From Gavia stellata (lineage: Eukaryota; Chordata; Aves; Gaviiformes; Gaviidae): a stretch of 64,000 nt of DNA. Shown piece by piece: positions 1 to 10,400 of the stretch (position 1 is its first letter; each line of letters starts with the position of its first letter). The position numbers and the translations under genes are program-made. Location: positions 1,614,501 through 1,678,500 of the forward strand of contig NC_082604.1 in assembly GCF_030936135.1 (NCBI RefSeq). The letters run 5' to 3'. The notes below the pieces were generated by a model, which made no database searches, was not told the origin of the DNA, and saw only the letters and a program-made list of their open reading frames with translations.

Positions 1-253
1 AGAACAAAGATACAGAAGATATAAATGGCTACCATTTAAAACAGTAGCAGATAAATTTATTGAGCTTTGTGCTGCCAGAGCTCTGTTTGGTGTAAATTGA
101 AAGGTTACGCCCCATCTGGGTTTTAATTTAGAATCCCAAAAGAAGCCTTAACAAAGGGCTAGTTAAATAGTGCTCTGGTTACTAATCCTCTAAATTGCAG
201 TCAAAAAGAAATAGCTTGTTAAATGCGTGTAATCCATTTACTTCTCTTTGTAG
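1..253 (+). other. PIGX: PIGX last intron (3' part)
   Basis: Non-coding sequence ending in a pyrimidine-rich stretch and TAG at 251-253, which is the 3' splice site of the exon that follows. Nothing else is visible in it. Confidence 0.75.
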
Positions 254-412
254 GCATATGAGGAATTGATTCTGCAGGTTCCAGTGGGGCTCAGGCAACA
301 TAGTTCCTTAGTGTGTGTCGTGACTCTTCTTGCCACGGTGCTCTGTTCCGGTCTGATTCTCACAGCTGTATGCAAATACGGACACTTCTCCCCGGTGACC
401 TGCTTGGAATAA
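254..412 (+). CDS. PIGX: PIGX, last coding exon (C-terminal 52 residues)
   Basis: This exon encodes the C-terminus of PIG-X, the ER subunit that stabilises the mannosyltransferase PIG-M, which adds the first mannose to glycosylphosphatidylinositol anchors. The frame begins at the splice site at 253 and stops at TAA 410-412. It reads ILQVPVGL, then a hydrophobic membrane span of about 20 residues (SSLVCVVTLLATVLCSGLIL), then a short tail with KYGHFS. From memory, human PIG-X ends with the same ILQVPVGL, membrane span and KYGHFS block. Here about six extra residues (PVTCLE) follow. All earlier exons lie left of the window. In human, PIGX also lies directly upstream of PAK2 on the same strand, which supports the call. 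The exon is below usual open-frame length and was identified by its peptide and splice site. Confidence 0.9.
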   Translation, partial: AYEELILQVPVGLRQHSSLVCVVTLLATVLCSGLILTAVCKYGHFSPVTCLE

Positions 413-1230
413 AGAAATACAGAATGACTGACCTCCGTCCAGCAAAACTCACCGAATATTACATCAGCTTCCTAAATGAATCCTACTTTACTGTTACTTA
501 TATCTTGCTAACGTGCGAAGGTCCCATAATGGGTTATAGTTCCCTTGGCCTAATTCTTACAAACACTTTTCACACATAGAAGACCGTTTTGGCGCGTTGT
601 CAGTAGACAAAGCAGATAGAGGGTAGGAATAGCGCTGCAAAAAGCCGGAAGGACTGCCACAGTCTCGGTTCCGATTCCCTTCCCCTGGCCCAGAGCCTGC
701 TTTAACTACAGTGCTGCCTCTTGCAGAGGTGTTTGCATTTCTTGAACTTAAACCAACGGATTCGGGGATTGGTTATTAAGGGTATGAAAAACATTAGCTA
801 GTCATTAAAGTTTCTGAATTTTCAGTTTGTTTACATGGGTTATGTGTGAATTTGTGAAGAGACATTCTGTGCTTACCTGGGACAGGAGAAGGATTAAATA
901 ACCTCTCCCATTCTAATACCTGGGAGGGATTAGCTGCCCTTGGTCAAATTAGAGCTGAAACAGTTTAGAAAATTTGAAAGAAATTTCACCCTATTTCAGA
1001 AGCGGAAAGAGTAACCCTTGGAAAACGAAAGCTGGTGAAAAGATACTAACTAGAAGCAAATATATAGAAGACTTGCATTCAGCCCTCAGAACAGTCAATA
1101 AATACAAGGAAATGGAGAGGAAGTTACTTAATGGAAAACCTGAGTTGCTCTGGATTGACAGAAGAGCTCAGTTGCTGTTTCTCATTGTCAGTAGGTGGCA
1201 TTGTGAGCTTACGGTAACTCCTGGGCACTG
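413..1230 (+). other. PIGX 3' UTR and short intergenic spacer
   Basis: The PIGX 3' UTR must start here. Its end is not clear. AATAAA occurs at 408-413, overlapping the stop codon, and at 1097-1102. ATTAAA-type hexamers lie near 804 and 892. The 1097 signal would make PIGX end almost tail-to-tail with the minus-strand exon at 1338-1612. A 97-codon plus-strand frame at 974-1267 is lysine-rich and not recognised, so I do not call it a gene. Confidence 0.5.
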
Positions 1231-1248
1231 TTGGTGGAGAACACAGAT

Positions 1249-1254
1249 TTTATT
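1249..1254 (-). terminator. Candidate poly(A) signal for the minus-strand exon
   Basis: TTTATT on the plus strand reads AATAAA on the minus strand, 84 bases past the TGA of the exon at 1338-1612. The position suits a short 3' UTR. On its own the hexamer could be chance. Confidence 0.45.
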
Positions 1255-1337
1255 CCCTATAAGCTGAGAGTAAGTTAGTAAAAGCAGGTGATTTTGGGGA
1301 GTGCGTGTGTGAGGGGGATGAATGAAAATTCTGGTTT

Positions 1338-1612
1338 TCAAATTCTGCCCTCCTTTTGAGGGCTCTGTGTGCAGCCGAGGCTTCTCATCAGCAGAATCGG
1401 CTTTTCATCGCTGTCCAGCTGTAGCTTCAGGATCCCTTGGGCATCTTTCTGCTGCTTCTGCTGGAATTCAATAGAGGGCTCGTCTTGTGACTTCGCCCAC
1501 AACAGGTTGGCAAGTGCTCTGACAGTGGGCTCTTGTTTTCCCTTGACTGTGCTGAATGATGATGGCTGCGCCAGTACTTCATCCACTACCTCAGAGGAGT
1601 CACACACTGCAT
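1338..1612 (-). CDS. Unrecognised protein, putative terminal coding exon
   Basis: On the minus strand a long pyrimidine tract (CTCTTTAATTTCTCCC, then TTCCCCC) ends in AAGCAG at 1613, a textbook 3' splice site. The frame that follows stays open for 90 codons and stops at TGA 1338-1340. Its composition looks like a real, charged, soluble protein: an acidic start (DSSEVVDEVL), a helical middle rich in Q, K, E and D (IEFQQKQQKDAQ), then LKLQLDSDEKPILL and a basic end. No signal peptide or membrane span is visible. A candidate AATAAA follows at 1254-1249. The exon starts in codon phase 1, which matches the 27-base candidate exon at 1933-1959. I do not recognise the protein and know of no human gene on this strand between PIGX and PAK2. 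It could be a real small gene, a gene lost in mammals, or a remnant. No upstream exons could be assembled. Confidence 0.45.
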
Positions 1613-1932
1613 CTGCTTGGGGGAAGGGAGAAATTAAAGAGAACAATTGCAGAGAGATTTGGCGGCCTGTTTAACCGCAGCAGCACAGCAGGGCTGTGGA
1701 CCAGTATTGTAACGCTTGTCTCCAAGTGGAATTCTTAATTCCCAGAGTCGAATTTGTTCTTGTGCGTGCTCTCTCTTACGCAGGTAAGTAATTTTGCATT
1801 GCAGTCTGATCCTTGGAATGGCAACATCCCAGATTGCCAATTGGCTCTGGCAGGTCTTTGTCACCTGGAAGTTCACAGGTTTCTTTTAACATCAGATAAT
1901 ACCAGTTGAAAATCACAGGTCAAATTCCTTAC

Positions 1933-1959
1933 CTAAAACAAGCTGCCTGGTATCATAGC
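1933..1959 (-). CDS. Possible 27-base exon upstream of the unrecognised terminal exon
   Basis: The minus strand shows TTTCCTTTCACTAG (3' splice site), 27 bases, then GTAAGG (5' splice site). Spliced over a 320-base intron to the exon at 1612, the phases fit exactly and give the peptide YDTRQLVLD running into AVCDSS. The next exon upstream must end with one base of a codon, and I could not find one with confidence. The match of splice sites and phase is suggestive, but an exon this short can arise by chance. Confidence 0.3.
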   Translation of the reverse strand, partial: AMIPGSLF

Positions 1960-3099
1960 CTAGTGAAAGGAAACGGTGATTTCCTTGTGACAAATGAGGA
2001 AAACATATTGCAAGTGACAAAATACATGAGTGGATGATTTGGGAACCTGTACAAGTGAGGATGTGAGAACGGAAACCCACATTGGTGCTAAGATGCTGTA
2101 GGAGAAACTGAGGCAGGAGGGGCTTGAATTACAGGGGGCTTAGCACTGTCAGTACTAACCAAATAGTTGACTTCAGAACGGTTTTGGTGTGCACTCAGCA
2201 GTTTGGCTGGCACGTGGCTCACTAAGTGTATCTAAAACGCATCAAATTCCCACTGATAAGCTTTTCCGCTGAACTTGAGTAATACTGATTCTGATTAATA
2301 TAAAATATCAGAGAAATCGCAGAACTTCTCAATGGATGGTTTTTGTTACGGCAAACAGCAAATATTGGCCGTTTCTTAAATCCATAGCATTTGTATTACA
2401 AATACAGTGGACAAGTTTTTTCTTTAAAAGCTGTAAATAAGTCTAATATTAAACTATTGTAGCGTTAATTATGAAGGCATTTGCCAGTTAAACTTTCTCT
2501 CCCATACCAGAAACTAGTCGTTAAGGAAGCACTGCATTTAGCAGGCGTGCCCTGATGGATGCAGGTGCCAGCCCTACAGGGATCACTGGCAGGTACAGAG
2601 GGTGAGCCGTAAGGCAGTCGTTTCCCTGTGGAAAAATTCTGGCAGCTTTGGAGACAGAAATGAGGTGGCTGTGAGTTCTTAGCAAGGGAACGTAGATGCA
2701 AGGGTCGGACGCAAACATACCCTTTGGTAACGTGTGTAAGGATGGAATCAGAGCGATGAAAGAAAAGGGGGAGGAGGAGGGGTGTTAAGGGCCATGTTAG
2801 GAATTAAGACTTTCTGAATCACAAATGAGTGGGTATAACAAAAGCAAAACAAAACAAAACACCCCTCCGAGTTTGTTTAAAAAGATGTGCCTGGGGGGGA
2901 GACAGAAGGGGAGTGGGGTAAGGATTCTGAAAACGGTTTGGAGCAGGAGCCGAGTGGGTTTAGGGGTACAAGGCTGAAGCTGGCTTTAGCCAGCTACAGG
3001 GGCAAAAGCCCCCCGCCCTGGAAAAAAATAAATGTTATATATATAAAGCGTAGGTGACGTGACCCGAAAAGAGCACCGCTGTGCCTTGGGCGTGAGGAC
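1960..3099. other. Spacer between the minus-strand exon and the PAK2 promoter
   Basis: AT-rich at first, with a short CAAAA-type repeat near 2843-2860, becoming GC-rich from about 3050. I see no supported exon. A minus-strand segment near 2222-2289 has an open frame between splice-like ends, but its phase does not join the exons at 1933 or 1612 without creating a stop codon. Confidence 0.5.
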
Positions 3100-3479
3100 G
3101 TAGGGGGGAAGGAGGCCCCGAGCAGCACTGCCCCGGGCCTCTCCTGCTCCCGTCCCCGCCGGAGCCCTCTCCGGCCCTCAGGGGTGAGGCTGGGGCGGTG
3201 GTTCCGCGGCGTGGTCACCGTCCCGCGGTTACCCGCTCCCTCAGGCACCGGCCCGGGCCCTCCGCCATACGCCGGCGCCGGGCTCCCCTCAGCGAGTCGA
3301 GGGACGGACTGCGCCTCCCATCATCCCCCGCGCGGCGGCCGCGCCGCTGCCGTCACTTCCTGCGCGGGCGCGGTGCCCGCCGGGCCTTGTAGTCGTGTGG
3401 GCGGCGCCCCGCCCCCGCCCGCCCTCGCGGGCTGTGGCCACGCGCGGCGGTTCCGCTTCCCCCTCCGGCTCCTGCTGCC

Positions 3480-3590
3480 GCCGCCGCCTCGGTGGGTCCC
3501 GCCGCCGCCGCCATTGCAGAGGCGCCGTGTGGCGGCCGCGCCCCGCTCAGCCCGCCCGTCCCCCGAGGCGGCAGGCGCCGCCCCAGCCCG
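3480..3590 (+). other. PAK2: PAK2 non-coding exon 1 (5' UTR; left edge approximate)
   Basis: The sequence CAGCCCG followed by GTGAGT at 3591 is a strong 5' splice site inside the CpG island, on the same strand as PAK2 and upstream of its ATG exon. In mammals PAK2 likewise begins with an untranslated exon before a long first intron. The left boundary is a guess, because the start site cannot be read from sequence alone. Confidence 0.65.
3507..3515 (-). promoter_or_regulatory. YY1-type site in exon 1
   Basis: GCCGCCATT on the plus strand is the reverse of AATGGCGGC, the YY1 core. Such sites sit at or just after the start of many TATA-less promoters, so this hints that transcription starts shortly upstream. 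Confidence 0.45.
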
Positions 3591-3947
3591 GTGAGTCCGC
3601 TTCCCACCTGCCGGCCGCGCCTGCCGTCCTTTGTGGAGTCCGCCGGGCCGGGTCGGGCCTGCGGCGGGCGGCGAGCTCGGGGCGGCGGCTCCGCTCACTG
3701 CGCTTCCGGCAGCGCGGGCCCGCTGTCCCCGAGGCGTCAGGCACCGAGGGCGGCCGGGCCGCGGGCGCCTCGCCCGGTCCGGCTTCAGGAGGGCGGCGGT
3801 GCGGGACCGGAGCTCGGCCCCGGCTTCCTGCGGGCCTCGGCGGGCCCCGCCTCGGCCCCCCGCCCCCGGGACCCCCCCTGAGGGGGATATCGCAGCCCTG
3901 GGGAATCTCTTAACCCTTGGGAAATTGGTTCAACCCTTAGTAATCTC

Positions 3948-3964
3948 GGGGGGGGGGGGGGGGG
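3948..3964 (+). repeat. Run of 17 G
   Basis: An uninterrupted G-run lies about 360 bases after exon 1, at the edge of the CpG island. It can form G-quadruplexes, and its length may vary through polymerase or sequencing slippage. Confidence 0.95.
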
Positions 3965-6900
3965 AAACATCGGTGGGGGTATTGCTGTGTTAAATCCTCA
4001 CGGCAAAAAAATCTGTTTAAATACAGGAACGGAGCGCAGAGCCCTCCCCGTCCCGTGCAGCGGGTGCAGGCGATGCGGGTCTTGCGGCAGGTTGTTAAAC
4101 GCATCGGTTGTCTTCGCAGCCGCGGTGACACCTGGGTTGCCATCAGCCCGCGTCTCTCCGTGCCGCTTAAAAACTGTTGCTCGTTGTGCCTTTCACCTGC
4201 TTGTTTTTTCTCCTCCCTGTGTTTTCTGCTTTATTTTTGTTACTGCTCTTTGTATTTATTCTGTCAAAGCCACGCGGGACGGTTTAGTCATTTAACGGTA
4301 AGCTGTTTGGGGAGCAGGGAGAGTAAAGTTGGCTTTAGCCTGATACGTGCGAGCAACTGCCCAAAGGTTTGTTTGGGAGCTGAGAGTTCATCAGCTGGCT
4401 TTCAAGGAGCAATGTTGCGCTTTGCCTGTTCGCCAAAATAAGCCGGTTCACATGCTGCCTTACGGCGAGTGAAGACGGTCCAGATATTGCGGCATTTTAA
4501 TAATCGTTATTTTGAAGGTCTCGCAGTAATCGCAAAGTTAGGCGCAATTACACCATGGCGCATTGTGCGTTTTTTTAATCTTCTGTCTTTCTCTTTTTGT
4601 CTTGTCTTTTTTTTTTTTTTGGTGTTTTTTATACTTGAAAAAGCGGGCCTGCTCTTGCGAAAGTCCAGGATCTGCTTTGCACTGTAGAGCGTCCTCCCAG
4701 CGTGAGCCCTGGAGTGATGCCTCCCTAAAAAACCGGGGATTAGCTACTTTGCGATTCCGTTTCTTCGTTCAGGAGACGGAGGTGATTTAACTCGCAGAGA
4801 TACTGTGGAGGCAGGTTAAGAAATACCCATGTGTAACCAAATGAGCTGTTCTAGTTTTATGTTACCAGAGAACTGATGAGTTAGTAATTTCGTTATTAAA
4901 GATAAATAGACAGAAATAGAAGCAATGTAGAAACGTAAAAATGCAAAGCCTTTGTGTAACGAGTTTTTGAGTAGAATCTTTAAGATAATAGGAGCACTTT
5001 AAAAAAAATTCACTGAGTAACGTTTTAGAGGAAGGAAAAGCCTTACTCAAAGTTCAGTGGTTGGGTATTTCGGTTCTTGAGGCCAGAACAAAAATGCCTG
5101 AGAAAGAGTAACTCGGATCTTCCGTGTTGTCTTACGTTGTATGTGGAATTTGACTCGGCTTTGTGCAGACATAGTTGTTAAAACAAAAACGTTGGGCTAT
5201 TAAATGGGGAATAATGCCTCTCTCTGTATATCTTGCACTTTTTAACATGGAGCAACGTGTTTTGGTGCATCCGAGGCGTGTGCTCTGTGAGCTGCTGTGC
5301 GGCAGCTTGTCGGAGGCTGGGATGGAATCTGTACCGAGTTACAGCTTGGACATTTCGCCAACTGGGGGAGTTTCCTTCCGGAGGCACCTGCTCGTGTTCC
5401 TTCTCTAGGATGGATGCTGGAGTGGATGGGTGAATGCTTTGACCATGTATGGCAGGTCTAATCTTGTGCTTATTTTAAAATGTATCCTTTTAAAAACTCA
5501 CGCGTGCTTGCGTTGTTTAAGTCAGCCTTTCGGTTATGTTTAAAAGAGAAAATTATTCGAGCACCTTTGGTTTTTAAATAACTTTAGAATATGTGTTAAG
5601 GGTACTGATGCTGCAGATTTTGTACTTGCAACGGTACGAAAAGCGGTAGGGATCCGAATCTAGGTCTATGTGTTTTATTAATAAGAGATACTTCTGTTTC
5701 AGAGTTCTTGCATCAGTCTCGGGTTTGTGTTTTTTTTTTTTTTCCTCTTACCTTTTTTCCGTTTTCTGCATTAGGAGGTTTCTGAGGCACTGAGAGCTTC
5801 TCTGCGAGTTTTGTGCCAGTATATTCTTGTTTCTTACAACACGCACGTTTATTGACATGTCTGTGCGGCAGCCGCAACAAAGAAGCAGCTATTTGTTCTG
5901 AAAACAACCCCTAGTTACAGAGATGCTGTTCTAGATGGCTGGGTCCAGTGATAACACCAGCAGAGACGCAAGTCCTGGGGTCAGAAACTGGGATGCAGGC
6001 AGAAAGCTTTGAAAGTGAGTTGACCCACCAAAACATCCAGGAGGAGAAGGTGGTGGAGGCATGGTGGTGGGGAGAGCAAGGGGAAAGAGAGGTCTTCAGC
6101 AGCCAGGCACCATGCATTAGCATGCATCCTAATGAATTGTATTTCTGCTGGCAGTTGGGAAAAGGCATCTGAGTTGCCAAAAGAAGGCGGTTGTGGAGTT
6201 TTCCCTTCTTTTTCTAGAAATGCAGTTGCTGTGATCAGTTCTGCTCTGTTCTTGTCAAAGCAGAGGCACTCTCTTTGGCTAGGAGAGAGATTCAGAAAGG
6301 CTGCAGCAACTTTTAGTTTTCCAAGGAGGCACCTCCTTCCTAAATCTAAATCAAATTTGGCTGTCTGGCCCAAAACTTTGAGAGCTTTGTAATTGCACAA
6401 TGTCATCTTGGAGAGCTTTCTGTACCTGCTGTGGTGGTGACAGCAGCTGAGTGTACCTTTCCAGTTAAGTTTAACATTGCAAACACTGAGGTTACCACTT
6501 GCCCTGTGAAATGCGGCGCTGCTAAAGATAACTAATCCCTCCAAGTGCTTGGGTGCCAGGCTGAGCTACCAGGTTGACTCTCAGAAACGATACAGTCCTC
6601 TTACTGCAGCGCTTGGCTGGTGCCGTATTGATTCTGCCTCTCGCTAAGGTCATTTTGACCGGGGAAGCACTGTGGAGGAGGCTGCATCTCCTGTAAGCTT
6701 TCCGTGTTTGCAGGACTTCACATTAGATGAAAATCAGTGTTTTCTCCAGCCTTCTGGCATAGCGAGGCCATAGGGCAAGGGGTGCACACACGTGTGCGAG
6801 CAAGAGGGGAAGCTTTGGACTTTGATGTGGTGTGAGGGCAGCCGTGCTTGTGCAGGGGGAGGATAGGCAGTAGGTGGGGAAGAGGAAAGGAGTCCAGGGT

Positions 6901-7324
6901 ACTCGCCTTGGGGCAAAGGGCAAGAAACCCTTGGGTAAGGCACGAGTTTTGAAGGCAGGACGATGCGGATGATGTCTTTTAGCAAGGAAACACTGCAGCG
7001 TTCCCTGAAAGCCTAAGGATTCTTACTGTGCTTTGCTGTTTGGAATTAGGGCGTCTTGAGGCTGCTATCTTGTAAGATTTTAGAAAGCTCTTATTTGCGT
7101 TTAAATGGAGGTGGTAAGAGGTAGGGGATGTTTTCAGGTGAGAATAAGCTATCTCCGAGTGACCTATCTAACTGGGGCCCAGATTGTGAGGTGTAGATTA
7201 AGCTCCCCATTTATATTCAAGCCTTACTTCACCGCTTAAGGTTTGTGAGATCTCAGAGCATGATTTCACCTAAAGTTGTGCCTTAATTTAGTTGATAAAT
7301 ACATACTTTAGTGCTTGTATGTTG

Positions 7325-7405
7325 ACTGATGTAGTGGACAGTGTCTGTCACCGAGAGCTGGAAACGCTGGTTTTGGTCCCAATTCTGTATCTGACTTGCC
7401 TTTTT
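7325..7405 (+). repeat. Possible MIR-type SINE relic
   Basis: TAGTGG, then AGCTGGAAACGCTGG, then TTTTGGTCCCAATTCTG follow the order of the tRNA-derived half of the ancient MIR family, including a decayed B box. The match is weak and made from memory. Confidence 0.28.
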
Positions 7406-10400
7406 TTTTAAGTCGATCATACTTTCTATTTTCTCAGCTTCTTTCTATTTTCCCAGCTGGGAAAGGGAATTCGGCAGGCTTTGAAAATGTCTCACCTGGC
7501 AGGCAGGCAGAGATGTGAATGTTAGGAACATGACTTAAAATTGATAGGAGTTTCATTTTTGCTGTTTAGATAAATTCGGTGTGATTCGACACACTAGCTG
7601 TGAATTCACAAAAGGAATTCCTTATGCTTTCCAAAGGCTGAGGTTATGCTATATTGAAATGCTTCAGAAATTGGTGAGGCGTCTTTTTTTTCTTCAGGCA
7701 AGACAAGTGGATTTTGAAATTCTCAAATTGATGTATCTAAACTTCGTTCACAAATTTCAAAATGCTTTTAAAAATCTTCGCTTCAGCTGCTAATGATGTA
7801 CAGGTGCTTAGAACTGGTTTAATGAACACACCTTACTAGGGAAATACAATATTTTTAAGATCCCTAGAAAGTATTAGGTGCTTTGTATATAATAGATAGG
7901 ATGTCTTCTCCCAGAAGATCTAAGCCCAGCACCGGTGTTTGGTGTAGCTCTGGCAATGACAACTTTGCCGAAAGTTGTACACTTAACCAGCATGAGCTTG
8001 TTACTGAGATACTGGATGTTGTCCTGGAAGATACGTGCTTACCTGTTGCCAACAACTGTACTATATTTGAATCTTTGGTCAGGGCTGTTCTCTCTGCCAA
8101 TTAGCAAAAATTGTTTCCTATCGTTAAAGGAGTTATTTTGATAAGACAGGTTTAATTCTTTCTAATTTGGTAGTTTCATTTCAAAGAAAAGCAGCTGTAG
8201 GAAGAAACCAACATGTTAGGGCAACGGTGAGTGTGATTTAAAAGTGGTATACCGTGTTAAGAAAGGGATTTAACATAATGTGAACCAGAATGAGGGCAGC
8301 TGGCAGGTATATTAAGGGATGGAAATAGAATAAAAAGCCTTTCAAATTCAACTTCTACTTTTGTTTTTTCCTGAAGTTTTCTGCTTCCTGTTTAGGTGCT
8401 GGATATTTGACTCGGTGTGTACCCGCAGGAGTTTGTAACTGTCAGCGTACGTAGGCTTTCCTATAGCTTCTTTAATGAGTGAAGTTAGAGTTTTATCCAA
8501 TAACATGGGGTTTATTTTGGAAACAAATGTGATACTTTCTACTCTAAGTTGCATTTGTTCTTCATTTACAATCGTTCTAGACTGCTTTAACTAACAGAGG
8601 TATCTCTTGGACAAGAGAGAGAACAGGCTGTTTCCTGAAGATGCTTTTTAAAATCACCTTTGAATGTTCAAGCCCTTTCCTTTTGAAAAGGTCTCCGATA
8701 AAGTGAGAACCCGGAGGAATGAAAATGAAAATATCTTTCCCCTAAGCCTGTCTACTGCAAAAGGCCACCCTCTTTTAAAGGGGTCTTCTGGGGATTTGGG
8801 CTTCAGACAGAAGCTGGCTGGGCAGTTTCGTGTGGAAATAGCTCATTGGAAGGGGCTGAATTGAAAGTACGCTTCAGCTTGTGTATTACCTGCTTTAGGG
8901 TGTAAAAAAAAAAAAAATTGTTTAATAAGTTATGTTAATGTTTTAAAGTGAGCCAGTTTTAAAATTCAAAAACATTACTGAAAGGTAAAAGAAGAAATGT
9001 AAGAGTCTTTCAACTTTTTCTTCTGTTTTAAACTGTTTGACCTCTCAGGAATTCATAGGACAAGGGATTAAACATTTTTGACCTTTTTGCCGGGATTCAG
9101 CATATCAGAATTGAAGAAGAACAATTTCTGGCCCAATTCCAGGTGCTGCTGAAAAGGGCCTCTTTGGAATTTAGGAGGTCACAGAAAGGATCTCCCTCTC
9201 CTGCTATGGGCAGGTCACAGCAGTCCGACAGCCCGGAGGCTGCCTAAAATGCCAGCAGCAAACACTCCCTGAAGGTGCTGGAGGAGAACGGACCAAAGGG
9301 TGAGAACAGTCATCCATACGGAGTCCCAGCGACGTGTCTGTAAGCTCTTTTTGGCCGATTCACACGGAAACGTTGCTCTAAACGCGCACGCTAAGGCAGT
9401 TTTCCCACCGCTGTGTTGGTGTGCTGCGAGTGTGCAGAGAGATGCTTCCTAGTTCGACAGCAGCTACTTGGTGGCGTAAAAAGATGTGATTTTAGTTTTG
9501 CAGCTCGTGTGGTTTAGGAATACAGAACTTAGCAGTGGGGTTAGTGGTTAGCTCGGGCAGCTTCAAAATGTTTGGATCTTAGTTGAGTCTTTTTCTGAAC
9601 CTGACTGACTTCCTACGTGATCTTGGATGGCTGTTACCGCCTTTGCTTGCTTTGGGTCAACAGGTTGGTTCCAGTTCGTGAAATACTTGATGTTTTTATA
9701 TTAGCGTTAAATAAACTGAGTGCTTGAGAATTTTACCAGGACATTAAGGCCACCTGCTGCAACTAATTTAGACCAGAAATACGCGACTGTAAGGGTGCTG
9801 CTTGATTTTACACCTAGGTAAATATGAGAACCAGCTGTTTGGGTTGGAGGGGGAAAGGAGAGGGTCTTGCTCTCCACTGGCCCCAAACCAGTTGTTTCTA
9901 CCCACTGCAACGAGCTAGCGCTGTGGCATCCCTGAGTCTGCGGTGATCTGCGTCAGGGAACTAAATTGATGGAAAAGGAATTGCTGATGTTAAACTTGGC
10001 TTGAAAATTTTGCTCAGTGATCTGACACTAATGGCCCAGTTTGTACTAGCTGGAGAGTTGGGTGTCTGGCTTTCTGCTCTTCCTGCCTTTTTCACGTGGG
10101 TTTCTGAGGTTTTGGGAATGTTACTTCAGATCAAACACAAAATGAACAAATGGGTGTTTATTTGTAGATCTCGTCACATCATTTTCCGTGGCATAGAAAA
10201 TAGGTTTCTAATGTTGTTCAATGATTTATTACTTTGAAAGAGGCCTTTTTTTTTTTTCAATGTGTGAAATGCTAGCTATCACTATTACAAAAATGAATTA
10301 TGTGAAATGTTCGATTTTCAGAGTTGGGACATTATCACCAAGTGTGAAATACTTAGTAAAATCTTTTCTGCTTGTCGCCTTGCTTTTTCCACTCAAAGGT

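Larger units (their letters stand above)
3100..3900 (+). promoter_or_regulatory. PAK2: CpG-island promoter of PAK2
   Basis: About 800 bases very rich in G, C and CpG in an otherwise AT-rich setting, with no clear TATA box. An ETS-type site (CACTTCCTG, 3354-3362) and a YY1-type site (3507-3515) flank the probable start region. This is the usual form of a housekeeping vertebrate promoter. Such islands often fire in both directions, so a divergent transcript toward the minus-strand exon at 1338-1959 is possible but unproven. Many long open frames in the island are by-products of the GC content. Confidence 0.85.

Noticed and set aside
2222-2289. Exon-like segment on the minus strand (AATCAG to a GTGAGC donor)
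   Set aside because: The open frame (NQYYSSSAEKL) is attractive, but joining it to the exons at 1959 or 1612 creates a stop codon, so it does not fit the proposed gene.
3184-3913. Overlapping long frames in the CpG island, including a minus-strand frame starting MAAAAGPTEAAAA
   Set aside because: High GC lowers the rate of stop codons in all frames. The peptides are Ala/Arg/Pro/Gly runs without domain signs, and no plus-strand product fits the PAK2 start.
5981-6544. 187-codon minus-strand frame in PAK2 intron 1
   Set aside because: Long for chance, but I see no recognisable motif, no start or splice support, and the composition is uneven. It is not convincing as a gene.
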